Source: Enoplosus armatus
Taxonomy: Eukaryota; Chordata; Actinopteri; Centrarchiformes; Enoplosidae
Assembly (NCBI RefSeq): GCF_043641665.1
Contig: NC_092192.1
Location: forward strand, 18,750,658-18,814,657
Reading direction: 5' to 3'
Length of the DNA: 64,000 nucleotides
The position numbers and the translations under genes were made by a program. Numbering within the stretch: position 1 is the first letter of the stretch; each line of letters starts with the position of its first letter. The notes under the pieces are model-generated. The model was not told the origin of the DNA and did not search any database. It saw only the letters and a program-made list of their open reading frames with translations. Shown piece after piece: positions 13,787 to 25,900 of the stretch.

Positions 13787-13917
13787 GGGAGATGAAAAAA
13801 ATGCCTTGTTCGTTCTCAGAGTAATGCAGTTCATTGTAGGGTGAACCCTGTGTACAGTTTGTCACTGGCTTGGCCAGCGTCTGCAGGGAGAGACAGTCCT
13901 TTGGTTCCTCAGTGGGG

Positions 13918-16900
13918 TCATAACTGCAGACAGACAAAAGAAAACACTTAGAGGAGAACTGCATTCATTCCACACATCACCGCACAGGAACGAGACGACC
14001 ACGTGAGGTTCCGTACCTTGGTGGCCTTGCCGGGGCTGTCGTGGCCTGACTGGTGGACGACGTCGTTGACAATCATCTTGGCAATCTGCCATGCCATCTC
14101 CTCCTGGGCCTTGATGGAAAGAGTCGCAGCGCAAACAATAACTTTAATGCACTACAGACCTTTAATGCTGTTCTTTAATAAATCACGTGTCATGGACTGA
14201 CGTCACAAAGTGAATCTGACTACATGCCATGGAGAGCCTTGCTATGTGCCTCAGACCACTGAATCATTTATGAATATTTGAACATCTCGTGGCCTCACCT
14301 CATCTGAGTTGCCTTGGACCCATTTCTTCATGGCTTGAGAAAACATGGAGCCTAAATGAGAGCAGAGGGAAGGCTGAGTGAGACAAAGGGACTGCATCAG
14401 TAAGCACAAATCCTAAATGAATCTGAACAAATAAACCGCAGGCTAACATGACTTCTTTCAAGGTGAGTTAATCTTGACACGTTTAAGCATTCAGTGCTTC
14501 ATTAGACTCTGCTCATGGGATGTGAATAATACTTTATCAGCAGGCAGGTAACCGTTTTAAATGAGTGCCGATGTTTGGATGAGTTATTCTGTAGTCTGGT
14601 ACTCTATTCTAGTCCGACAGAAAGCACTCTTAGACATGATAAATAAAGATTTAGCATGTTGATAGATCTAAAGAGTGGTGGAGGGGGAATGTTTCAGAAG
14701 GCATTGAGCTGTGAGGAGAATGGGAGCTGCCACTAGATGAGGTTTATATTCATGGGCACCGAGTCAAGTAAAATATGACGGAGTGAGGGCAAAGACTCAA
14801 AGGAAATAATAAGACAGAGAGAGCCTAACAGGTATAAGAAAGAGAGAGAGAGAGGGCGTGTATCATGCCTTTGGATTTCTTCACGTCCGGCTCCGGCTCT
14901 GCCTCCCTGATAAACTGGCCCAGCTCATTCACCTTCCCAAACGTCATCTTTCTGAGCGGACAGAGGTGAGGAGACAGATGAAGACAGCAGACAGAGCAAA
15001 TGGGACAAAACGGAGCCTCAGGCGTGTGTCTGTGTATCCATTCAATAACTGCAATTTCAATGAGGGGGGGGGGGACAAATCTGACAGACTACAGCTTTGT
15101 CTTTCAATAACATCATTCTCTTGAATTATCTTTGTACGGGACTTTTTCAAAGCACGCTCATAAAACACTTTAAGAGGAAGTCAATAAAAGCAAAACAGAT
15201 ACAGGCATTAAATCCAAACGGCAGTGCGGGCCGTCAAAGGAACATAAACAGGAGAGAAACATGACAGTAAAAGACAACAAGGGAACTTGAGGGAGATTAT
15301 CAAAAGATAAATTAGATAACAGCAAATATTTGTGCGTTTAAAGAGAGGATTTAAAGAGATAAAGATTTAGTCAGCTTAAAGCCAAATTGGTAGTTTGACA
15401 CATCAGATATAAATCACATGCTGTATCCCAGCAGACTGATTTCTGATCTTTCAGGCAGCTATCAGTGTCCATTACTACATGTTGGGGGGGGGGGTGTTCC
15501 ATTTTCTGTCTGTTTACCCATTTGACAGTAAAAGAACTTCAGACACCCAAAACTCACCCAGCATACGGCCGCTGGTACAAGGACTCGGGGTCCAGGCTGG
15601 CAACGTCCACCGTGATCGCCTCGTCAAAGTTTTTCAGGATCTTGATCGCTGCCTTTCTGGCCCCCTGCTGCAGTGACGACACCATGAACTGAATGTTTGC
15701 CAGCATTACAGGTTTTTTTTTTTATATGAAGACAACTAAACAACAGGAATGATCATAACCCTTTGGCATTTCATTATTCATGTAATGAGGTGGAACAGGT
15801 CTAAATGTCAGCAGGCGGGGGAGCGTCCCCACAGGGGCTGAAGATGTGGGTTAACGCTGTGGTCACCTGTGTCTGAGAGCCCTCGCTGGCATTTGAACTT
15901 GAGCGGTCGTTGTCCGCGGGCCCGCCCTGACTTGGAGTGCTGACATTCACAAACTCATCTGCCCGCACCGAGTTGATGAGGTCACTCAGGTATTTGTAGT
16001 AAAGGTTGCTAGACAGGAATCCTGGCATGTAGACCTGAACAAATGCAAAACAGTGCGAACTCTGTTACAGAATAATGAGCTCCACCAATACATTTCTGGG
16101 CACAAAAAGGTACAAAGGTTTGTTACTGACCTTTATGTGCTAACAACAGTGTTCGGCTTTCATTTCATTAACTTAAGGCAGAGGCATTTGTCAGTGGTGT
16201 AATAGGACAATTGGTCAGTGACTTACAACACAAAACCTTTAGGAGGATCCTATTAAATCCAAGAAAATTGTTCAAGCAGACGTTTTTTAAAAATGGTGGC
16301 TGGGGAGATGATAATTCACAGTTTTAAAAGGGCAACGTAAATGACTTGAAGGTTTCATATTTCTATGTTTTAGGGTGATTTATTTTACATACTTTCCCTA
16401 CATAGTAAAAGAACATAAAGGACGACCCATACTGATAATGATGAGCCCTTGGTGTGTGGCTATTTGAGAATCTGACCTTCTCCATGGTTGTCCAGGCCTG
16501 TCTGAGGGGAGTGGTGAAACAGTCGGGGAGCGGCCCTCCCTCCCGGCAGATATTCGACTCTATCTCCATCCGCACCGAGTCGCCAAAGCCCAGAGGGTTG
16601 GTGGCCTGGAGTGAGAAATACCTGGAGAGGAAATACAGCAATGGATGACGGAGTTCAGATGAGGGCACCTATATTAAGATTTTAATCAGTACCCAAAAGG
16701 CAATACAATTCAGAGGACTTTAGTGAAGTTGTTGCATCTTAAAATGAGGCTGTAGGCCGCCACCCATATAAAGAGCAGAAGATGTTGCTTGGCGCTGGAA
16801 AATGTTCAAAGCGGTTGTTGAAGAAGCAGGTCGGTGGGCAGGACTATGTGCAAAACGATAACTTAAGATTGAAGAGAAGAGGTGTAGCCACAAAACAAGC

Positions 16901-19900
16901 TGCCACCTACTCCCCTATTACTATAGACCCGTGACTGGCCTTTAGCTTCTCGGCCTCACCTATCTGAAACCTAGCATCTGCTCAGGTTACCATAGGGTCA
17001 GGTACACTTACACAAAGCTTTAAAACAGAATAACAAACACACTTGTTAAAATAAGATTTCTCAATGGATGCAGACAAATCCTCCCACAAAGGACAACTGG
17101 ACTGCAATTGTCAATGAAATAAACCATATGCGGAAATCGACCTTCACTTTATGTTTACGATGTGATCGATATGTAAAATACAGGGAATAAAATGGACTAC
17201 ATGTCATTTACTATAGAACAGTTCTACTCTGTCCAGTCACTCACTGCTGAAGAGGACCTAATGATCCACACCTGTCTTCACTATCACTGATAAAGCAGAA
17301 GCCCTCCTGTCACAAAAGGCACAAAAAATGCAGTATCACAGCAGGGGCCAGCTTAGTCCAGCTTAGTGTGGCTCTCCTTGGGTTACCTGACTTTACTGAG
17401 CCTAACATCAGTGATCCTGGATAACCGGTATCATGAAGCCTCGGCTATGAGCGTGTTCATGTGAAAGAGGCAGAGTTGTTATTTATAAGAAACAACATCA
17501 GTACCATGAGTGAAGTACTTCATATGATATGAGATGAAACGGTGTTACCCGGGGGATGATTCGGCTGTAGTGACGGCAAAAACTGATGTTCAACAAGGTG
17601 AAATATAAACAATATAATCACATAGCCAGAATAAAATGAGAAGCTAACATAAGAAGAAACAATAGAAGTGACTTCCAAATATTCAAAGTAAGGCTAAGGC
17701 TGTAAATATGTGTGGGAATTATTATATAACTACTGCATGTCTTTTGTATAAAGTGAGTATTTATTGCCTTTTTCTGTCTGATGACTATCAGAATATGTGA
17801 CGCACATTTTGCCAAAGCAGAGAGGAGAGGGAAAGAAGTTAATGCCTGATGGGGTCTACCGGATTGAAATGTTGCATTTATAATCATGGGAGCTAATTAA
17901 CAGCGTGTGGATTGCTTTTCCCATAAAAGACAACAGAGGGTTTAGTTTTTATTTCGTCGAGTTATTCTGAGCTGCAGTGATGGAACAAGAGTGTAAAAGA
18001 CACTTTCAGGAATCCTGTCGGGAATAAAATCATCTTTGTGCAATTAAAATGCAGCTATAATCGTCATTATGTATTTAGTGTGTAGTGAACTATCCTTCAT
18101 GTGCTGTTTTAAAAGCAGAGTGGAGAGGGAAAGTCTGGAGCGGCAGAAGTGATTTGACTGACCTATAAAAATATTGATCACTCTTTATCACTTCACTCTT
18201 TTGTCCATGTCGGGATCCTGTAGGAACAATGACTCTGTTTTTTCAGTGATCTGATTGGTCAGTGGTCGGGCTGTTTACAGGTTTTGATGTGAAAAGTGAG
18301 CCAGATCCATGATTAAGCCCAAAGATGGCTAGATAACCCACTATTCTCGCTTCGTGGAACAGACACCAGAGCTGAAGCCCTTCAACAGAACATCACTTTG
18401 TCAAGCACAAACTTCTTACAAGCTTATGTTGTTATTTGTGTAACCTGGCTGATAAATGAATGCATTAACGGAAACAGTGGGCTGAAATTAATGATTTGAA
18501 ACTAGTAAAATTAGGAAACTGGGCCTACTGAAAACAGAAAGGGGCAACATTTTCACAGAGGCAAAATAAATCTTTTCACTACACTTTTGAACATAATGGT
18601 GACTTCCAAGTATCAAGTCAAACCCATTCCTTTAACAAAAATAACTGGGTGTTTCAGAGTGTCGTGGGAATTTCACAGAGCACAAGAGGATTGCAACGTA
18701 GCGGACTGAACACCTACTTGTCGTAGAGGATCATGGCATCATTCTGAGCCTCCTGGCCATCATACTGGCCCTTCTTAGCTGCTAGCTGGTTCTGGAAGTT
18801 GTCTGCCGCCAGCCAGAACTGCAGTACATTCATCGCCTCCTCCTTTTCCATGTACTGCGGGGAAGGAGACATAAAGTGCAGAATGATTCAACGGAAAGTC
18901 ACTGTGGGTTTCTGCAATATCTTTGTTTCAGGATTTACTGTATGTCCTCTGTATATGCTGCCTCTGACAAACTTTGACTTTCTGGTGTTAATCGTCACTT
19001 CTCATATCAATAGGTTGGGAGATTGTAAAGGGAGCATCCCTAGGGTTTTTATGTTTACTGTGTCCTCAGTTTATGGCTGCTGTGACACTACAATTTCCCT
19101 CTAGAATAGATAAATAAACAAACTAACAGAGCCTATTTTGCAGTAGTGGCAAGAGGGGATAAGTGTATAATTAGGAGTCAAGAGGAGGCACGGATTGTGT
19201 GTGAAACAAACAAAAAAAGGCTTAATAGCATTGGTGTCAAAATGTGTTAGTAATTATATAATACAAATAAATCATGTTTGGGGAACCACTGAGCCCACTC
19301 ACCTCAGAGAAGTAGAAGAGAGCGGACTCACAGAACAAGATGTCAGCCAGGAACACAGAGCCACTCGTCAACACTTCAATCTGGTATTTACAGAAATGAT
19401 GGCTCCGTAGGAATTCGATAAAGTGCCTGGAAATGAAACAGCAAGTGGGAGATGAATACAGCCGCTACCCTGCCAATGTCAAGGTGGGAAAGGACGCTAG
19501 TTGCACTTTAATCTTAATGTCAAAACACAGCGATGGGGAAACCTCCCCGAGTGAGTATTAACTCCTCTAGAAAATGAATAGACAGAAACTCACTGTTGCT
19601 CCAAGATGGTGAAGGCTACCGACTGTGCTATGACAAAGCAGTTTGGGTCCACCATGCCATCCTCTCCACATATCTTAGCTACACAGCGGAAAGACATAAT
19701 ATTACTGACAGAAATGTATGACAGAAATATTACTGCACTAGAGAATACCATTTGACTGAAACCAGAGCACATAAAATAAACTGTTTGGTTTTAAATTCCT
19801 ATCTGCGACGTCTGTATCTTACCAACTATGTCGTTTCTGATCTGTTCTGTGATGGGGATGGGCCTCACAGCGTCTGGAGAGATATACTTTGTGAAGATGG

Positions 19901-22900
19901 TCACTGCATCTTTCTCTATACCTGAAAAACACAGAGACAAATGGCTGATCATCCAGTGATGCTACGAGATACATAGCGATGACAGATTCACATTTCTTCA
20001 AGGCCATCTTAAAACAATATTAACAAACAAGGAATTGGGCGCATCGAGACAAACAGTTGGTGGCGCTAATTCTCCTCTCTGATGCCATACAACCACTGCA
20101 AGAGGGCGCAACGAGATTACATCATCAAAAGAGCGCCAGTCAAACCTCAAACAGTCGAAAACATGATGAAAACATGGCATTTATCAATGTTTCATAATCA
20201 TTTTCCAGTATATTAACTAAGGTGATGTGTTGACCATCAGTGTAATAAAACCTTCACTTCTCTAACCATGCTGAATGAATTCAGCAGCAGTAGCCCACTG
20301 AGTATGTAAAATAAAGGGAAAGGTTGTTTAAAGGTGACTCACTTTTCATGAGTTTCTCAGAGAGGTCTCGCAGGGTGCTGTTTGGCTGCACCTTGTATGG
20401 AGTCCCTGTCCTGGAGGGTGCCTGCTTGCTGGGGGTGTCTGCCCGAGGAGTGCCGGGTCTCAGGCCTGCGTCTGTGCCGGAGGAGTCCCACTGCTCTGAC
20501 TGCACTGCAGGGCCTTCGCTGCTACCGTCCTGGGCGAGGGCATTGGGAGTGTGTTGGGCGAGCTCCCGGAGCTCCGAGCCGTCTGCGGAGGCGGGGACGG
20601 GCTCGGCCAACGTGCTGTGTTTGACAGAGTTCAGGCTGTGCGCTCGGACCCGCGACCAGCTGGTGGAGCGGAAACTCTCAGCCTCCAACCAGAACCGCAC
20701 CAGGTGGTCGGCGCCCCGTAGTTCCATGAAGTGCATGTAGTGGGGTATCGCCACGTTGTCCCGAAGGACATGGTCAACCGTCTTGGACAGCCGAGAGCGG
20801 GTCTCTTGGGGCTGATAGTTCACACTGGAATGACCTGGAACATACAAGCGTACACGCCATTCAGACTTGACTTAGCTGAGGTAACTATAAGCTTCAAAAG
20901 ACACACTTTAGACTTGAAGAGTATTTTCTTCCATTCAAGTACAACTTTTTAACCAAATACATTAACAACTGTGTCAACAGGAAAATTCTGAATTGAGTAA
21001 AAGGTAGCTTGGGAATAAACACAAATTATTTTACTTACTTTTCAGACTTTATGTTCAATTCTACAAGATATTTTATGTATTTTTAAAAGGTTAGATTGGT
21101 GGGAATTTATGTTTGCAAGGCCGAGACCGCTGAAGCACTTCAAAACACAAATTTACTTGCATCTTACGTGTAATGAAAGTGTCCATAATAACAGATCTAC
21201 CAGTGTTACAGACACTACTCCCTGCATTCACATGACAATATGATTTACACTGCCTTTAAGCGCACATTAGAACCTGAAGTGTTCGACACACTCAGCAGTA
21301 CACTTTCTATTATTTACAGCTTTCAACCTTCAAACGAGATGGAAGATAAAATGTGCAATATATTGATGGGAGCTGCAACATGAAGTGAAAGATAAAAAGT
21401 GGATTTTCTGAGTTCAGCTCTCCCATTTCGACTGAAATGTGGTCCAGGCTGAAGGCTGGCATGAGCTGAATTTAAACTCCTGGATATTTGTTTTGAAGCC
21501 TTGTGAATTTCCAGCTCTCTGTCTGTCACAAGGTGGCCTTAGACTATGCAATTTCACAGATGATTTAACCCAGACAAACTTTTCAGAATCACAACGTCAA
21601 CAGCATCTGTGTGTCCTGTCCGTCCTGTCATTCATGCGTGTATGAAGTGGTCAGCGACCACTGTGGCACTCATAGCAACCTTTGACAGTCTCCAAACTTC
21701 AGCTGAGGCTGTAGGGATGCCATATTATTTGACTTTACAATGTCTTGAATAGAGAATGTTTGAATAACATCCACCATCCTGGGGGACTGCAAGCACAAAC
21801 ACACACACACACTCTCAGAAAACAAAATAAACAGGGGAGCTTATGAATTATGATTACGAATCAGAGCACATCAGCTGTAGTTAGACTTAAGCGTGGGCGG
21901 AGGCTTTGTGGTATTGCGCCCTTTGAAAACAACATAGTGCTTCAAGAGGTGTCACCCAGTGTGCGGTGCTTGTCAATCAGCCTCCTCAGATTCCTTAAGA
22001 TCACACAGTCAAGGCCACCTTAATACTGAGAGCTTTTAAAATCACAACAATCAGTGCAGCATCTGTGTCGGCACCTGATCATCAAACAGCGGCTGCCTCA
22101 TTTACATATCCTTTCAGAGCCAGTCAAAGTCTGTTCCAATGGCACATGACCGCTCACATGTGCTACACCTGCTCTAAACTCTTTCGACCGCTATCAAAAG
22201 AGAGTGGGGAAATCGTACGATCATGTTCAACATTATGGTTCTCACAGCCAATCAACTCCTGCAGGCCACCGACCTGTAAAGACCCCTTTCTAACTCCTGC
22301 CAGCTCTAGGCTGAACTGCCATGGCTGCCTACAAGCTGTCGTTGAAACGAACTCATCTTGCCTCTTTGAATCCTCCTTCCTCACTTCCTTCCTTTCTCTT
22401 CCTTTCTGCTAAAACCGCAGCCCACAAATCGTTGGCGCGCGGTTGTGTTTCATTCATATTTTGTTGTCCGGGCTGCGGCACAGGTTCCTCCACCTTCCTC
22501 CGTCTGACTCATCCCAGCTATTCTCTGGACGACTTGCTCGTGCAGTTCCCATCAACAACATGTCAGTCACACTACATGTTCACCTACTCACAAAATGGCA
22601 TCTAGCGTGCACACTAATTTTAGAGCACTTCTGATAAAAAGAGAGTAGCTGTGACCTCAGAGAAGACGGACAGGCTGTGGAATGTTTGGGTGCTTGTCAA
22701 AACTGATGCATGAAGTCATGTGACAGCCTCACACTGGATTAATGATGGAGTGTTTGCCACTTGCACAAGACAGTGTGCTCTTTAAGCCATCTTTGTGATG
22801 CAAGAGTCACACTCAGGCATGCTGTAGCTACAGCACATTACTACGAGAAACCTAATTATCCCCATAACGTTAAACAGGAGCTTATGAAGCAACTTTATAA

Positions 22901-25900
22901 TTCCTAATATTTTTGTTCATTTTCATATTATTGCGTGTTCACATTTTATTCCTTTTTTTGCGTCAGTTTGTTGCACTTTTGATATTTAGTGACCCTGCCA
23001 ACATGCTGTAATTAAAATATTTACTTACTTTGCGTTCATATTACTCTCCTTTTCCTGTTAAAATATTTGGTTTCAGTGAATCTGACATGACAATGAATGA
23101 ATCAGTCTGCAAACAATTAATCAGCAGGTTGTGCTGCTTTTCTTTGTCATACTGTACGATAGTAACACACATATCTTTGGGTTTTGGACAGTTGATGGGA
23201 TAAAACAAGGAATTTAAATACGTCACCTTGGACTAAACGAAAAAAGAAAATAATCGGCAACTTAATCTATAATGAAAATGATTGTTACTTGCAGCCCTAC
23301 TCCTTTTCTGTGTATTGTTTACATTTGCTACTGCAACAACATACTTTCATTTTAACCAAATCTAAGTCACATTACTGTAAATGAAAGGTTTTAATTCATA
23401 AAACAAGACAGTAACCTGCTATCACAACCAAATTGGTTGACAGGTCACAGACCAACATCAGACAACAAATAAATCTAAGTGAATAATGTTACTTATATAC
23501 TTAATAATTTTTGATAGTAAATACAAACAATTGTAACCATCGAGGTAAAACAAATGTTTGGTCGGGACTTCATATGTCATAAAAACAATACACAGACACA
23601 TGAATGCAGGCTCTGTACCAAGATCTCCAAAGTGTGCAGCCTCCATGTGGCTTGGCTGCTTCTTGAGGATGGCGGTGCGACCGCGGGCAAAGGAGTCCAT
23701 GTTGGCAGAGATGGCATTGATGGCCACATGGCTGGGCCCCGCAGCTTCCTGGATGGCATGGTGGTTCCTCAGTCCTAGTGATGGAGAGTGAGGACTTACA
23801 GGAGCTGTGAGTGGAGGATGGAGGACAGAAAATAGGCATTAGGCAAAAAATAACTAAATAAATAAATAAATAAGAGAGTTTAATTATATCAAAGTTCTGA
23901 GTGGCCTGCATGTATGACGTCAGTGTGACTTGCATGAAAAGGTCTTTTTAGTGAAGGTTATTGAAAGAGCTCACAGTTTGTGTACAGAGGCCTCAGGGTG
24001 TGAGAGATGTTTGAGGAGACAGACTGCTCAGTGTTTGTTTGACTGTGAGCTGTATGTGTTTCACTTAGTAGCTCGAGGTCAAAATGTTGGTCCTTGTGAC
24101 AATACCAACGGCAACGATTAAACATAGGAAGAGCCAACTTAAGCCAAGAGCTGTTTGAATCAGTTCCTTAAAAATCTGTTCTAAGAGTACACATATGCAA
24201 AAACATATATAATACATCTTAAAAGTGGCCAAGGGTCAACAAATGCATCACAAATATCCACAACAATCAATATTAAAAACACCCTTGTCTGTAGTGTTTT
24301 CATGTCATTTTAAATGACACCATAAAAACATTTTCAATTGTGTGACAATCTCATAACCCCCGCAGAGGTGATGATGAACTCACCTCTATTGACTTTAGCG
24401 TCTGTCACTCTCTCAGGTTCTTTGCTTTTGGCTGTGGGGAGAAAGATGAGAGCGGGGTTGTAACTAAAGAAGCGTTTCATTCACAATACAGGGCGAGGCC
24501 AGCCAGCAAAGAAATCATACATGAGATTCATTGAGGTTAGGTAAAGGGGTTGGTGTGGTGTCACCGGAAAGACTGGAACACACTATCTAGTCCCATAATT
24601 ACATAGTGAGGAAAATGATACAGTAGAAAAGCAACTGTGAATAACTACATTACGCCACAACAACAACAACAAATGATTTACTGCAGACCGGCTTCCTTTG
24701 CTGCTGCTGACAGATGAGGAGATAATAGGGAAGCTGTGTCCTGATATATGAAAGCCCTCTCAGTCCTGCTCATTATATAGTAAGCAGGACTGAGAGGGCA
24801 TTCATTCTGGATGTCAGCATGAAGAGTCCTTCCTAATATTTGTGACCTTGAGTCTATCAGCTCTGTTGGGTCCCAGCAGGTTCTGGACTGATTTGGAGTG
24901 GACAGCTGAGCTTACACCTGAAGCCCTGTAAGAGTTGCTGATCGTCCATAAAAAAAAAAGACAACTTGGTGGATGAGCTAAAATTAATTTACACGGCCTA
25001 ATGCAAAACTATTAACACTACACATATCTGACGCCACTCCTGAGCTCTGCAGCTGTCAAATAAAAAAGTGGAATGCAGTGGAATGAGTGCACAGTGGCAG
25101 ACAAGGCGGCAAGCACTCATCAGAGTGACTCACCAGTCATATCTTCAGATTAGGCTGTTGCTGCAAAGAGCGGTCCGGCTAAGTATCAATTTCAAGCACT
25201 GACAATATAAAATGGACTGAGAGGCCAAATGGTACAGAAGATGCTCTTTCAGCGAGACACTTTGGACAGAACTGTTTTCTGAATGCATGAGTCGGCCAAG
25301 ACCCTGTCGTTGGCACTGACAGGATGTCTGACGCAGCTAAGAGCCGAGACTTTTAAAAAGTCTGAGCTCCAACAACCTTTGCTGTACTGAACTGAAACGC
25401 GGTACAAATAACACCAGATGTCTTTGCACTAAATAAGTATTCACAGGAGCGTGATGGATGTCCTGGTTAAAAAAAAACATAGACAAACCAACAGCAGCTT
25501 TAAATAAATAAATAAATAAAAAAACACAAAACGTATCATTAGCAGCACATACTACACTTTTGGACATGAAAATGTATTTCAAAAAAAGTTAAAACAGCAC
25601 CATAAAGACCCTCTTAAGATGGCCTCTAAAGGTGCGCTGGTGACAGCAAAGTATAAAGATTTGTCCAAGTGAATGAGTGCACGCATGCTGCGAAGATAGT
25701 ATTGGAAATGTTATGAAATGTTAAGGACAGATGGGGAGAAATGTTGTGTGTGCTCGATATGAACTTAACAAACTTAACACACAAGTGAACAAAACTGAAA
25801 AAAATGAAACTTGTGTGATAAATAATGAAAAGGAAACAACAATGACCCCTGAATGAACAAAGTGCAACAACATAAAGATATCAATACTGAGAACATTGTG

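Larger units (their letters stand above)
10296..13917. other. Intergenic stretch with the LHFPL-like 5' region and akap10 3' UTR
   Basis: The left part holds the 5' UTR and promoter of the LHFPL-like gene, which transcribes leftward. The right part holds the 3' UTR of akap10, which also transcribes leftward, so the two genes are in tandem. I see no further exon. AT-rich dinucleotide runs occur near 13000-13020. A clear AATAAA for akap10 on the minus strand is not evident just downstream of the stop; ATTAAA is present at 12857-12862 as a possible signal. Confidence 0.5.

Noticed and set aside
23570..23935. 121-codon minus-strand frame overlapping akap10 exon 3
   Set aside because: It is in a different frame from the conserved NAISANMDSF reading, which has correct acceptor and donor.
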